Shown: in pieces, positions 16,113 through 25,245 of the stretch | Layout: the number at the start of each line of letters is the position of its first letter | How positions within the stretch are numbered: the stretch's first letter is position 1 | The notes under the pieces: model-generated | The model's input: only the letters and a program-made list of their open reading frames with translations | What the model was told of the DNA's origin: nothing | Database searches by the model: none | From: Crossiella sp. S99.2 | GTDB lineage: Bacteria > Actinomycetota > Actinomycetes > Mycobacteriales > Pseudonocardiaceae | Direction of reading: 5' to 3' | Length of the DNA: 64,000 nt | Assembly (NCBI RefSeq): GCF_023094165.1 | Contig: NZ_JALMDK010000002.1 | Location: 633,541-697,540 of the forward strand | Program-made: the position numbers and the translations under genes

Positions 16113-17013
16113 TGCCGTGCCCGCCCGGTCCGAGGTCGAAACCGACGAGCTGCGCCTCGTTGCGCGCGCCCAGGCGCAGCTCGGTCGCCTCCCGCTGGCC
16201 GTCCCGGCCGGCCGGGTGCGCGGCGGCGCGATGCACCCGCCACACCTTGGCCGGGGTGGCCCGCGGATCGAAGGCCACGGTCAGCCGGTACTCCCGGCAG
16301 CCCAGCAGGAACCGGCGCTCGCAACTGGTCACCAGCGCCTCCTCCGGCCGGTAGCCCAGCTCGTAGTCGGCCAGGCAGGTCTCGGTCTGCCGCAGCGGCC
16401 GGTCGAAGCGCAGTTCGGCGAGCACCCCGCCGCCGTCCGGGTCGGTGTGGATCCGGCCCAGCCGGCAGGTGTCGCTCTGCCAGCGATTGGGCAATGCACC
16501 CGCGGGTGCGGCCAGCCGCACCAGGTGCCGGTCCACGCCGTCGACCATGGCCTGCAGCACCGCCCGCACCCGCATCGAGCGCACCGCCCGGTCCGGCCCG
16601 ACCGTCCAGTGCTCGTGCACGCTCAGCGGCACGATGGCATCGGCGGGGTGTGGCAGCCGGCGGCCGGAGATCGGCGCGCCACGGCGGCCGCGCAGCACCA
16701 GCGGGTGCACCGGCGGCGCGGGCGGTTCCGGCGCCGGGCGGTCCAGCAGGGCCAGCAGGGCCCGCGGCGGCAGCTCCAGCACCTCCTCCAGCTCGCGCAG
16801 CACCCGCAGCGAGGCGTGCCGGTGCGGGCGGCTCTGCCCGCGTTGCCAGTAGCTCAGGCTGGCCAGGCTCACCCGGTGCCCGCGATCGGCCAGCCGGACC
16901 TGGATCCGTTGCAGGGTAAGGCCGCTGAGCTGGATGGCCAGGTACAGGGCGTGATGGAACGGGCCGGAGCGCAGCGCCGCGGTCAGTTCCTCTGGCACCG
17001 TCGCCGCTGTCAT
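16093..17013 (-). CDS. HTH regulator, SYWQRG family, copy 1
   Basis: The protein has 306 residues. The N-terminal helical domain contains SGLTLQRIQVRLADRGHRVS followed by LASLSYWQRGQSRP, an XRE-like DNA-binding unit seen in actinomycete regulators. A long C-terminal domain of mixed beta structure (about 110-306) is unnamed and probably senses a ligand. The ATG at 17011-17013 follows a GGGGGAACC site and is preferred over the longer frame. The next gene upstream is a full-length paralogue. The stop lies 20 bases inside the cyclodipeptide synthase gene on the other strand, so the two are convergent and overlap. Confidence 0.75.
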   Translation of the reverse strand: MTAATVPEELTAALRSGPFHHALYLAIQLSGLTLQRIQVRLADRGHRVSLASLSYWQRGQSRPHRHASLRVLRELEEVLELPPRALLALLDRPAPEPPAPPVHPLVLRGRRGAPISGRRLPHPADAIVPLSVHEHWTVGPDRAVRSMRVRAVLQAMVDGVDRHLVRLAAPAGALPNRWQSDTCRLGRIHTDPDGGGVLAELRFDRPLRQTETCLADYELGYRPEEALVTSCERRFLLGCREYRLTVAFDPRATPAKVWRVHRAAAHPAGRDGQREATELRLGARNEAQLVGFDLGPGGHGISWLWR

Positions 17014-17141
17014 GGTTCCCCCGTCCGCCGCCTGCTTGATGTGCGCCATTGTTGAAAACTGGTGTCGAGAAGAGCACCCCACCATGGGTGTAGGGATTTC
17101 ACAATATTTTCAGTTTCAGTCTGTTTTCAGTTGACTCGAAG

Positions 17142-18050
17142 TCAGTTCCAGCACCAGCGCATGCCGTAATAGCCGGGCGGCAGGTCGAAGTCGATGAAAT
17201 GGGCAACAAGGTTCCCATCAACCTGAATGTCCCCGACATCCACTGTCGGCGAGCTGTTGTCCGGCCGGAACACCCGCCACACCCTGGCCGGTGGATCACC
17301 GGCGGGGAACCGCACGGTCAGGCAGTAGGTCTGCGCGCCCGCCCGGAACCCGCCGCCCCAAGCGGTGCAGGCCGGGCCGCGTCCGGTGAACTCGAAGACC
17401 GTGTCCACCAGCAGGTTCTCCCCGCGGCGCAGTGGGTGCGGGAAGCGGGCCTCCACCACCATCACCCCGGCCTGGTGATCAGTGGCCACCCGGCCCAGCC
17501 TGGTCCGCTCGCTGCGCCAACGCACTGGCAGCTCGCCCGGCTCGCAGGCCGCGATCACCGCGTCCCGGTCCACCCCGTCGATCCTGGCCTGCCGCAGTAT
17601 CTGCAAGTCCAGCGCGTCGATGCCGCGCCCGGGGGCCAGTGCGAGGTGCTCGTGCACGCTCAGCGCGATGAGCTGCCCGTCGAAGGGGTTGGCCAGCTCC
17701 ACCAGCAGCCGCTGCACCGTCTCGGCGTTCGCGCACACCTGCCGGGGCGTCACCGCGTACCAGGGCCGTTCCGGCGCGGGCTGCTGCTGCCGGGCCGGGC
17801 TGAGCAGGGCCTGCAGGGCGCCCTGGGGCACCCCGACGACCTCCTCCAGCGCGCGCACCAGCGCGGCCGAGCGCGGTCTGCTCCGGCCACGCTGCCAGTA
17901 GCTCAACGTGGCCAGACCGACCGGCATGCCGCGCTCGGCCATCCTGGCCCTGATCCGGGCCAGGGTCAGCCCGCTGGCCTGGATCGCCAGCCGCAATGCG
18001 TGCTCGAACGGACCGGTGCGCAGGGCCTCATGCAGTCCGCTCGACGCCAT
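17142..18050 (-). CDS. HTH regulator, SYWQRG family, copy 2
   Basis: The protein has 302 residues from the ATG at 18048-18050 (a TTG twelve codons upstream is possible). It is paralogous to the preceding regulator: SGLTLARIRARMAERGMPVG then LATLSYWQRGRSRP, and a similar C-terminal domain ending in a Trp-rich YYGMRWCWN. The C-terminal half reads as a beta-rich sensor with F-D-x-PPGYYGM. The two copies are separated by 128 bases that include an AT-richer patch (17,080-17,135), probably the promoter of copy 1. Targets are unknown; the nearby synthase and acylase are candidates. Confidence 0.72.
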   Translation of the reverse strand: MASSGLHEALRTGPFEHALRLAIQASGLTLARIRARMAERGMPVGLATLSYWQRGRSRPRSAALVRALEEVVGVPQGALQALLSPARQQQPAPERPWYAVTPRQVCANAETVQRLLVELANPFDGQLIALSVHEHLALAPGRGIDALDLQILRQARIDGVDRDAVIAACEPGELPVRWRSERTRLGRVATDHQAGVMVVEARFPHPLRRGENLLVDTVFEFTGRGPACTAWGGGFRAGAQTYCLTVRFPAGDPPARVWRVFRPDNSSPTVDVGDIQVDGNLVAHFIDFDLPPGYYGMRWCWN

Positions 18051-18110
18051 CTCCGATTTCCGCACACCGCCGATGGTGGCAGACAACGGCTTTCCAGAAC
18101 ATTTCGGTTT

Positions 18111-21100
18111 TCAGTGCGCGTAAACTTCAATTTCGAATAATGAGTAGCCGTACCGGGTGGCCCGGCTGATCCCGGTCATCCGCACGAATCGTGCCTGGGT
18201 GGCCGCGAACGGGATGTTGTCCTCGCCGCCGTCACCCTCGGCCACCGTCGCGACCGGCCGCCACTGCTGCCCGTCGGCGGAGACCTCGATCCGGTAAGCC
18301 TTGCCGTAGGCGGACTCCCAGCGCAGCACCGTCCTGGCCACCTGCTGCACCGAACCGAGGTCCACGGTCAGCGACTGATTGTCCGACCAGTCACTGGCCC
18401 ACCGGGTGGTCCGGTCGCCGTCCACCGCCTTGCCGGGCGGGGACGGGTACATGCCGGTCTCGTGGCTGGACGCGCTGATCGCCTTGGCCTGGGCCAGATT
18501 GCCGATCTGCTCGCTGCGGCGGGCCGGGAACTCGATCACCTGCTGGTAGGTGGGCCGGTTCTGCCACTGGGTCTTGTCCTGGGTGATGCCGCCGGTGGGC
18601 CGGTGGATGATCTGGTCCCGGCAGAACTGGTCGCCCGGCTTGCAGTCGGCGTCGCCGGGGTAGGTGGTGGTGGCCGGGGTGTTCACCGCGACGCGCAGCG
18701 AGTCCAGCAGCGCGGTGCGGCAGGCGGCGGCGTTCCCGTTGCCGCAGAAGGCGGTCGGCGTCCACGCCTGGACCGGGTCGCCGAGCACCTTGCGCAGATC
18801 CTTGTGCACGTAGCCGTACCAGCCGTACTGGAAGGCCGAGCCGGTGTGCCCCGGCTGCTCGTCCACCCGCATCGCGGACAGGAAAGCCTTGTGCAGCGCG
18901 GGTTCCAGGCCGGGCTCGAACATCGCCTTGGCCAGCAGCGGGAACCAGGCGTCCAGCACCCGGATCGCCTCGGTGTGCAGGTAGACGTACTTGCCGGAGG
19001 CGGTCGGATCGCCCTCGGTGGTGCGATGCCCGCCCGCGCGCTGCCAGGCACGCAGCTGGGCCACCGCGGTGGCCAGCGCCGGGTCGGTGATGGGGGCCTG
19101 GTCGAGCACCCGCAGCAGCAACGGCAGCACCTTGTCCGCGCGCAGGTCCACTGTGGACGCGTCCGCCATCGCCTTGGTCAGCTTGGCCCTGGTGAACTTC
19201 TCACCGCGGTCCAGCAGCGGCTTGATCCGGTCGTCCAGGGGCTGCGAGCGGTGCACCGGGCCGAAGCTGAAGTTGCCGTCCGCGGCCGAGAAACCGGGCG
19301 CCTGCTTGTTGTTCCAGCTGGTCAGGTAGTCCTGGTTGACCACCTGCGGGTGCTGCTCGAACGGGGTGTACCTGGCCTGGTTGTCCGCGGGCCGCCAGTC
19401 CTGCCACTCATACGCGGTGTCCGCGCGCACCGGCAGGTTCGGGTCGTGGCCGGGCTTGCGCACCGGGTTGAAGCCGGAGTTGAAGTAGGCGATGTCCTTG
19501 CTGTCGGCGTAGAACCAGTTGAAGCCGTAGCCGATCTGGTTGGCCGCGCGCTGGAAATCCGCGGCCGAGCGGATCGCGTCCGGGTCGTTGAACAGCTGGA
19601 AGCCCAGGGTGGACTCGACCTCGCGCAGGTAGGTCGAGCGCAGCTTGGTGAAGGCCACCGGCTTGCCGGCCACGGTGCCGCGGTGGGAGATCAGGCCGAG
19701 CTTGGTGCGCTGGGTGACCAGCGTGTACGACCCGGCAGGGGTGGCGTCGGCCAGGCTGGGCTTCCAGGCGTTCTTCTTGGTCAGCTCCTCGATCGCCAGG
19801 CATTCGCCGCGGAAGCGGTAGTGCGCCGACTGCAGGGTGGGCGCGCCGCCGCCGGGCTCGCACAGCTCGACCGCGTAGCTGTCGGTGATGTCCTGGGAGG
19901 CGGTGGTCGCGCTCCACGCGTAGTCCTGGCCGCGGCCGAGCAGCACGTACAGGCCGAGTCCGGCGAAGGAGGCGCCGCGCGAGCTGATGCCGGGGGCCTG
20001 GATCTCCTGGACGGTCAGCAGCTGTGGGGCGAAGTAGCCGGTCTGCGGGCCGAACACGGCCACCGGGTGGCCGCTCTCGGTGTGCGCGCCGGAGACCAGC
20101 AGCGCGTTGGACATGCCGCGCTGGGCAGGCGGCGCGGGGGCCAGCGAGTCCTTGCTGGCCGGGCCGGTGGGATCGCGCACGATCGGCTGCTGCACCACCG
20201 AACCGCGGTCGGGCAGCACCACGCCCGCGGCGTCGGGATCGCTGGAGCCGTACGGGAAGGAGGTGCCGTTGTGCACGGTCACCGGGGCTTCCGGGTCGTT
20301 CTGCGCGCGGAAGGCCGACCAGACCGCGTCACCCTGGGCCTTGCCGTAGCGGGCCCGTGCCTCGACCAGGGCCACCGCGGAGATGACCTCCTGGCCGCCG
20401 CCCGCGCCGAAGATGCCGCCGACCAGTGAGGCGATCGCGCCGATGTCGGTGGGCTTCCAGGGTTCCGGCCCGCCCTCGTTGGTGATCGCGTTGGCCTTGC
20501 CGATGGCCACGTACTCACCGGGGAAGTACCGGCCCGCCTTGCTCTGCGAGATGTAGAGGTTGATGCCGGCCACGTAGTCCTGCACGTCCTGCTTCATCTG
20601 CTTGCCGCGCGGGCCGAGCTGGTCCAGCCGGTCGAACTGGGCCTGCAGATCGGCCTCGGTGTAGGGCGCGATGGACCACTGCTGCTGCTCGAACTCGCGG
20701 TTGCCGATCGCGCCGCCGGCGAAGGAGGAGACCTCGCCGCGGCCGACGTGCCGGAGCACGTCCATCAGGAACAGCCGGTCCTGCGCGGAGGCGAAGCCGG
20801 AGCCGAACATGCCGCCGGAGCGGGTGGTCCCGGTGATGTGCGGGGTGCCGGTGGCCTTGTCCCGCACGATGGTCACGTCCGGGCGCGGTGAGCTGGTGCT
20901 GGCCACCTGGTCGGGCGGCACGCCGAAGGAGGCGTCGTTGAAGTAGGTGTTGAGCTGCTCGTTGGTCAGGCCGCTGTAGCCCCAGACCAGCTTCTCGTAG
21001 CGGGATTTCTGGTCGCTGGAGTGCGGCGGGCGGATGCCCAGGGTCTTGAACAGCAGCAGCTCGGCGAAGGTGGCGTTGCCGTTCTGGCCGGGCGGCAGGA

Positions 21101-21239
21101 TGTCGTCGCACTGGCTGATGCAGTAGTCAGGTGGTGGCGCGGCGGCCCGGGTGCCGGTGGGTTGCGCGACCGCGGGCGGGGCCCCTAGCAGGGCGATGGT
21201 GGTCGCAGAGGTGAGCAGCAGCCCCAGGCTTCGTCGCAT
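18111..21239 (-). CDS. Secreted penicillin-acylase-family amidohydrolase with discoidin domain
   Basis: The protein has 1042 residues from the ATG at 21237-21239, eight bases after a GAGGAG site. A signal peptide (LLLTSATTIALLGAPPAVA) is followed by the N-terminal nucleophile hydrolase fold. RGMSNALLVSG marks the processing point: self-cleavage would expose the Ser (about residue 377) as the nucleophile of the beta chain. The family hydrolyses amide bonds of acylated substrates such as penicillins, echinocandins (aculeacin A acylase) or acyl-homoserine lactones. The last about 125 residues (SHETGMYPSPPGKAVDGDRT onward) form an F5/8-type (discoidin) carbohydrate-binding domain, an uncommon addition that may anchor the enzyme to polysaccharide. 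Confidence 0.88.
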   Translation of the reverse strand: MRRSLGLLLTSATTIALLGAPPAVAQPTGTRAAAPPPDYCISQCDDILPPGQNGNATFAELLLFKTLGIRPPHSSDQKSRYEKLVWGYSGLTNEQLNTYFNDASFGVPPDQVASTSSPRPDVTIVRDKATGTPHITGTTRSGGMFGSGFASAQDRLFLMDVLRHVGRGEVSSFAGGAIGNREFEQQQWSIAPYTEADLQAQFDRLDQLGPRGKQMKQDVQDYVAGINLYISQSKAGRYFPGEYVAIGKANAITNEGGPEPWKPTDIGAIASLVGGIFGAGGGQEVISAVALVEARARYGKAQGDAVWSAFRAQNDPEAPVTVHNGTSFPYGSSDPDAAGVVLPDRGSVVQQPIVRDPTGPASKDSLAPAPPAQRGMSNALLVSGAHTESGHPVAVFGPQTGYFAPQLLTVQEIQAPGISSRGASFAGLGLYVLLGRGQDYAWSATTASQDITDSYAVELCEPGGGAPTLQSAHYRFRGECLAIEELTKKNAWKPSLADATPAGSYTLVTQRTKLGLISHRGTVAGKPVAFTKLRSTYLREVESTLGFQLFNDPDAIRSAADFQRAANQIGYGFNWFYADSKDIAYFNSGFNPVRKPGHDPNLPVRADTAYEWQDWRPADNQARYTPFEQHPQVVNQDYLTSWNNKQAPGFSAADGNFSFGPVHRSQPLDDRIKPLLDRGEKFTRAKLTKAMADASTVDLRADKVLPLLLRVLDQAPITDPALATAVAQLRAWQRAGGHRTTEGDPTASGKYVYLHTEAIRVLDAWFPLLAKAMFEPGLEPALHKAFLSAMRVDEQPGHTGSAFQYGWYGYVHKDLRKVLGDPVQAWTPTAFCGNGNAAACRTALLDSLRVAVNTPATTTYPGDADCKPGDQFCRDQIIHRPTGGITQDKTQWQNRPTYQQVIEFPARRSEQIGNLAQAKAISASSHETGMYPSPPGKAVDGDRTTRWASDWSDNQSLTVDLGSVQQVARTVLRWESAYGKAYRIEVSADGQQWRPVATVAEGDGGEDNIPFAATQARFVRMTGISRATRYGYSLFEIEVYAH

Positions 21240-21509
21240 CGCCATCACTCCTCGTGGGTTGTGACGCACGTTACGGGCGAGTAGCTTCTCGTGAAAGAGG
21301 TTCACGTTCGTGCGTTCGGATGATCCGAAAATGCTGGCGAGAGCGCTCTACTCACCCGTTCGGTAACTCTGCGTGGAGATCCGGTTCCCTAAGTGGATGC
21401 TGCGCAAACGTCTCGAACGTGATGGGATAACCGCAAAGTGACATAGATAGGCAATACTGCACGCCCACGCTTACTCGTGACCACGTCACGCCCAATCGGG
21501 GAGGCGTCC

Positions 21510-22157
21510 GTGATCAAGGTGCTACTGGTCGATGATGAAGACCTGGTGCGCTCCGGACTTCGCATGATCCTGTCCCGCGCAGGCGACATTGAGGTCGTCG
21601 GCGAATGCGACGACGGCTCGCTCGTCGTCGATCGGGTCCGTCAGCTGCGGCCGCACGTCGTGCTGCTCGACATCCGCATGCGCACAACAGACGGCCTGTC
21701 CGCGCTGCGCAGGTTACGTTCGCTGCCCGAGCCGCCCAAGGTGGCCATGCTGACCACGTTCGACATGGACGAGTACGTCAGCGAGGCGCTCCGGCTGGGC
21801 GCCAGCGGGTTCCTGCTCAAGGACACCGAGCCGACCCAGCTGGTCAAGGCAGTGCGCGATGTCGCCCGTGGCGGCGCGGTGCTGGACCCGGGCGTGGCCG
21901 CCCGGGTGCTGGCCGCGGTCGCGCACGGCGAACGGGCCGCCGAACCGGCCCGCAGCCTGCTCGGCAACCTGTCCGAACGTGAGCGCGAGGTGCTCGCGCT
22001 GATCGGCCAGGGCATGTCGAACGCGGAGATCGGCAGTGCGCTGCACCTGTCCGAGGCCACCGTGAAGGGCTACGTGTCCTCGGTGCTCGGCAAGATCGGC
22101 GCGGTGAACCGGGTGCAGGCGGCGCTGGTCGCCTACCGCGGTGGCCTGATCGCCTGA
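21510..22157 (+). CDS. NarL/FixJ-type response regulator (orphan)
   Basis: The protein has 215 residues from a GTG at 21510-21512, five bases after GGGGAGG; the frame is open upstream but lacks a better start. The receiver domain has the acidic pair VDDEDL, phospho-acceptor D54 in VVLLDIRM and the conserved LLKDTEP. The LuxR-type HTH (about 150-210) has LSEREREVLALIGQGMSNAE. No histidine kinase lies beside it, so its partner is elsewhere. The 5' region (21,310-21,480) has lower GC and probably holds its promoter. Confidence 0.9.
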   Translation: MIKVLLVDDEDLVRSGLRMILSRAGDIEVVGECDDGSLVVDRVRQLRPHVVLLDIRMRTTDGLSALRRLRSLPEPPKVAMLTTFDMDEYVSEALRLGASGFLLKDTEPTQLVKAVRDVARGGAVLDPGVAARVLAAVAHGERAAEPARSLLGNLSEREREVLALIGQGMSNAEIGSALHLSEATVKGYVSSVLGKIGAVNRVQAALVAYRGGLIA

Positions 22158-22174
22158 TCGTTAGCCCACACACC

Positions 22175-22233
22175 GAGTTGGCCCAACTGGTACGGCAAGT
22201 TGGGCCAACTCGGCGTACCAGTTGGGCCAACTC
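22175..22233. terminator. Triple palindrome / two-way terminator
   Basis: Two exact 20-base inverted copies (22175-22194 and 22214-22233), each carrying a TTGGCCCAA/TTGGGCCAA palindrome, flank a third copy of the same palindrome (AGTTGGGCCAACTC, 22198-22211). The array fills the gap between two convergent genes, so a two-way terminator is the simplest reading. The iteration of the same core three times is unusual and could also be a binding site. Confidence 0.6.
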
Positions 22234-22239
22234 GTGCGG

Positions 22240-23733
22240 TCAGGTGGAGCGGATGAGGGGTGGGTGGACCTCGACGCGGTTCCGGCCGTGGCGTTTGGCG
22301 CGGTAGAGGGCCTCGTCCGCGGCGTCGAAGAGGTCGTCCAGGTTGGCCGGGCCGGCCGCCACGCCAATGCTCACGGTGGGTCGCCGGGTGCTGCCCAGCA
22401 CCAGCGACCAGTCGTGGCAGTCCACCGCGGACCGGATCCGCTCGGCCACCGCGGGCCCGGCGTCCTGCCATTCGTCGGTGGCGTCCACCAGCAGCACCAC
22501 GAACTCGTCCCCGGCCCAGCGGGCGACCACGTCGTCGGCCCGGCATTCCGCGCGCAGCAGCTGGGCGATCTCGCGCAGCGCCACATCGCCCGCGGCGTGC
22601 CCGGCGTCGTCGTTGAGGCCCTTGAACCAGTCCACGTCGACCAGGACCAGCCAGGGCACCCGGCCCTTGGCCGCGGTGCTCTCCAGCAGCAGCGGCGCGG
22701 CCCGTTCCAGGCCGAGCCGGTTGGACAGGCCGGTCAGCGGATCGCGGGCGGCGGCCTCCTGCGCGGCCATCGCCAGCCGCTGCGCCTGCACCGCAAGCCG
22801 CCGCTGTTCCAGGGCCTGGCCGAGCCCCTCCTGCAGGGTCTCCACCGCCTTGCGCCCGGAGGCCACACTGCGCCGCAACGCCTCGGACTCGCCCACGTAG
22901 TCGCCGAGTTCGGCGCAGATGTTGGCCAGGTCCAAGGAGAACCGCAGCAGCAGCGTGGTGTCGTTGATCTTCTCCGCCTCGGCCACCGCGCGGCTGGCCA
23001 TGGTGCGTGCGTCGGTGAGCCGGTTCTGGGTGTGCCGGATGGTGGCCAGCACCCAGTGGCACATGGCCAGGCCCCAGCGGTCTTCGTGCGCGGTGGCCAG
23101 CCGTTCGGCCGCGCGGGCGGTGCGCTCGGCCGCGGCCAGTTCGTTGATCCCGGCCAGCGCGCGGGCGTAGGAGCCCAGCAGCGCCCGGTGCACGTAACCC
23201 GAGCCGACCAGCTGCAGGCCCTCCCTGAGCAGTTCGCTGGCCTCGGCGAAGATCCGGCCGGATGCCTCCGGCGGGGCGTCCACCGCGCGGAAGTTCAGCG
23301 CCGCGCCCAGTCGTTGCAGGCAGTGCGCCAGGGTGTGCGGGTCGTCGGCGTCGCGGGCCACCTGGACGGACAGGCGCATCATGTCCAGCCCGGCCCTGCG
23401 GTGCCCGATGCCTTCTAGGAGGTAGGCCAGCATGCCGATGGTCTGCGCCGCGGCCGGGCCCTTGGGCTGATCGGTCTCCAGCTCGGTCCAGCCGTCCGCG
23501 GCCAGCTCCAGGGCCAGCGGCAACCGGCCCAGCCGCCAGGCCACCACGGCCCGGTAGACCAGCACCGTTGCCCGGCGCCAGCGGTCGCCGTCCTCGGCCG
23601 CGGGGGAACGCACCACCACGTCGTCGAAGAGGGTGTTGGCCTCCACGACCCGGCCTGAGTCCAGCAGGATCCGCACCTCGCGGTCCTGCCGCGGGATGTC
23701 GCCTTCCTGCCGCGGGAGATCGACCCCCGTCAC
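22240..23733 (-). CDS. Diguanylate cyclase with N-terminal TPR-like sensor
   Basis: The protein has 497 residues. The N-terminal about 320 residues are helical repeats (TPR-like; RAAVVAWRLGRLPLALELAA and so on). A GGDEF domain follows: DPLTGLSNRLGLERA, then RWAGDEFVVLLVDATDE. The motif is A-G-D-E-F, a variant known in active enzymes that make cyclic di-GMP from two GTP. The R-A-D-D five residues before it matches the RxxD inhibitory site, suggesting product feedback. There is no membrane segment. It is convergent with the NarL-type gene across the triple palindrome. Its start lies 64 bases from the end of bluB (same strand). Confidence 0.88.
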   Translation of the reverse strand: MTGVDLPRQEGDIPRQDREVRILLDSGRVVEANTLFDDVVVRSPAAEDGDRWRRATVLVYRAVVAWRLGRLPLALELAADGWTELETDQPKGPAAAQTIGMLAYLLEGIGHRRAGLDMMRLSVQVARDADDPHTLAHCLQRLGAALNFRAVDAPPEASGRIFAEASELLREGLQLVGSGYVHRALLGSYARALAGINELAAAERTARAAERLATAHEDRWGLAMCHWVLATIRHTQNRLTDARTMASRAVAEAEKINDTTLLLRFSLDLANICAELGDYVGESEALRRSVASGRKAVETLQEGLGQALEQRRLAVQAQRLAMAAQEAAARDPLTGLSNRLGLERAAPLLLESTAAKGRVPWLVLVDVDWFKGLNDDAGHAAGDVALREIAQLLRAECRADDVVARWAGDEFVVLLVDATDEWQDAGPAVAERIRSAVDCHDWSLVLGSTRRPTVSIGVAAGPANLDDLFDAADEALYRAKRHGRNRVEVHPPLIRST

Positions 23734-23799
23734 CGGATCGTCCTGCTCACCGTGCCCTCGGCCTCCACCACCTGGTACGACCTGCCCGACAGGCTACCG

Positions 23800-24477
23800 T
23801 CACCGTCGCTGCCCGTACCGTTCATGGTGCACAACGTCATCAAGCGGCAGTCTCTTCCGCCAGCCGTGCCGCTCCAGATCCGGCGTCTGGGCGAGTCCAC
23901 GCACCGGTCCGAGGCAGAGCCAGGCCACCGGCCGGACCCCGCCGGGAATGCTCAGCAACCTGCGCAGGAACTCCTCCCGGTAGAAGCTGACCCAGCCCAC
24001 GCCCCAGCCCTCGGCGGTGGCCGCCAGCCAGAGGTTCTGGATGGCCAGACATACCGAGTACAGGCCGGCGTCGGCGATCGCGTGCCGCCCGAGCACGGCG
24101 GGCCCGCCGCGTTCCGGGTCGTAACTGACCACCACGCCGAGGCTGGACTCCATGACCCCCTCGACCTTGATCCGGGCGAAGGTCTCGGCCTGCTCGCCCG
24201 CGAGGCCGGCCGCGAAGACACTGCGTTCGGCCTGCACGTGTTCCTGAAAGGCCCGGCGCAGCGCCCGATCGCGCACCACGACGAAGTCCCAGGGCTGACT
24301 CAGCCCGACGCTGGGCGCGGCGTGCGCGGCGGTGAGGATGCGGCGCAGGATCGGCTCCGCCACCGGTGCGCCGGTGAACTCCGCGCGCACATCGCGCCGC
24401 CGGTGCAGCACCTCGTAGAAGGCCGACGACCTGCTTGCAGGGTCGAGCGTCAATGGGGTGTCCAAGGGGGAGTCCAT
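23800..24477 (-). CDS. bluB: 5,6-dimethylbenzimidazole synthase
   Basis: The protein has 225 residues. BluB breaks down FMNH2 with oxygen to make the lower ligand of vitamin B12. The nitroreductase-fold signatures of BluB are present: RRRDVRAEF, AAHAAPSVGLSQPWDFVVVRD, SVCLAIQNLWLAATAEGWGV and GWVSFYREEF, with VAWLCLGPV near the end. The frame is open 400 bases further upstream, but the ATG at 24475-24477 gives the family's normal length plus a short N-terminal extension. That extension contains [10 protein letters not shown], encoded by a 27-base sequence also found inside the COG0523 gene 2 kb away. No cobalamin riboswitch pattern is seen upstream. Confidence 0.88.
   Translation of the reverse strand: MDSPLDTPLTLDPASRSSAFYEVLHRRRDVRAEFTGAPVAEPILRRILTAAHAAPSVGLSQPWDFVVVRDRALRRAFQEHVQAERSVFAAGLAGEQAETFARIKVEGVMESSLGVVVSYDPERGGPAVLGRHAIADAGLYSVCLAIQNLWLAATAEGWGVGWVSFYREEFLRRLLSIPGGVRPVAWLCLGPVRGLAQTPDLERHGWRKRLPLDDVVHHERYGQRR
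24428..24454 (-). repeat. 27-bp repeat, copy 1 (inside bluB)
   Basis: Bases 24428-24454 read on the minus strand are identical to 26421-26447 on the plus strand. In both places the frame gives the peptide [10 protein letters not shown]. Inside lies a near-palindrome, GACCcTGC-AA-GCAGGTC. Flanking bases are also partly shared (CACC two bases before, TCGG one base after). Confidence 0.85.
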
Positions 24478-24543
24478 CCGGCCGATCCTGCCTGACCGCG
24501 GTTGGCCCGACCCCGGCGGTCCGGTGGTCAACACCGCGTAAAG

Positions 24544-25047
24544 GTGCGGGTACCCAGCGTCAAGATCGCGTTGACGGCGGTCGCGGCCGCCTCTGGTGCC
24601 GGGGTGGACTGGGGTGTGCTGTTCGTTCCGGTCACCCCGGACACCGCACGAGTGCCCCGGCTGGCCTGTCCGCAGGGCTCCGGGCTCGGATTCGGTGTCG
24701 GGTTCACGCTCACCGGGGTCGTGGTGCTCGCCGCGGCCCGGCCCGCGCTCGCGCTGCTGGTCGCGATCGCCGGGGTCGCCCTGGTCTCCGCGCTCACCAC
24801 GGTGCCGGGCGCGTTGCTGGTCGCGGCCCAGTCCTGGGGGCTGCACGTCGGTTTTGTCGCCGGGCACTTCGGCGAACTGAGTTTTGACGAGCACGCCAGG
24901 TGGACCGGCGCGCTGCTGGTCGTGGTGGCGGTGCTGGCGAGCGTGGCGGGGGCGGTGGCCAGGACCGTGCGCACCGCCCCCTCGCTCAGCGCGCGGGCTT
25001 CGCCGGTCCGGGGTAGGGCAGCAGGGCCATCTCCCGCGCGTTCTTGA
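24544..25047 (+). CDS. Predicted membrane protein
   Basis: A frame of about 167 residues from a GTG at 24544 contains three or four hydrophobic segments (for example [20 protein letters not shown] and [19 protein letters not shown]), suggesting a small integral membrane protein. It is divergent from bluB by 66 bases and its last 62 bases overlap the end of rpsR2 on the other strand. I do not recognise the family. The hydrophobic pattern on this strand is better than anything on the opposite strand over 24,550-24,970, but the gene is not certain. Confidence 0.4.
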   Translation: MRVPSVKIALTAVAAASGAGVDWGVLFVPVTPDTARVPRLACPQGSGLGFGVGFTLTGVVVLAAARPALALLVAIAGVALVSALTTVPGALLVAAQSWGLHVGFVAGHFGELSFDEHARWTGALLVVVAVLASVAGAVARTVRTAPSLSARASPVRGRAAGPSPARS

Positions 25048-25234
25048 TCGCGGTCGCCACCTCGCGCTGCTGGGACGGGGTCAGCCCGGTCACCCGGCGG
25101 GAGCGGATCTTGCCGCGGTCGGAGAGGAACTTGCGCAGCAGACCGACGTCCTTCCAGTCCACGTGGAAGATTCCCTCGCGCAGCAACAGGTTCGGCTTGC
25201 GCTTGAGACCGGGGCGGCGCTCGAACTTGGCCAT
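24986..25234 (-). CDS. rpsR2: Alternative 30S ribosomal protein S18 (Cys-free)
   Basis: The protein has 82 residues and starts [18 protein letters not shown] after a GAGGAG site. The S18 core is clear ([46 protein letters not shown]). It has no Cys, so it is the zinc-independent (C-) form made when zinc is short, letting cells release zinc held by the normal C+ copy. It is the last gene of the leftward rpmB2-rpmG2-rpsN2-rpsR2 operon, eleven bases after rpsN2. Confidence 0.95.
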   Translation of the reverse strand: MAKFERRPGLKRKPNLLLREGIFHVDWKDVGLLRKFLSDRGKIRSRRVTGLTPSQQREVATAIKNAREMALLPYPGPAKPAR

Positions 25235-25245
25235 GGTCGCTCTCC

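Noticed and set aside
24478..24543. A cobalamin riboswitch upstream of bluB
   Set aside because: The gap is only 66 bases and lacks the B12-box and the long structured leader of this riboswitch class.
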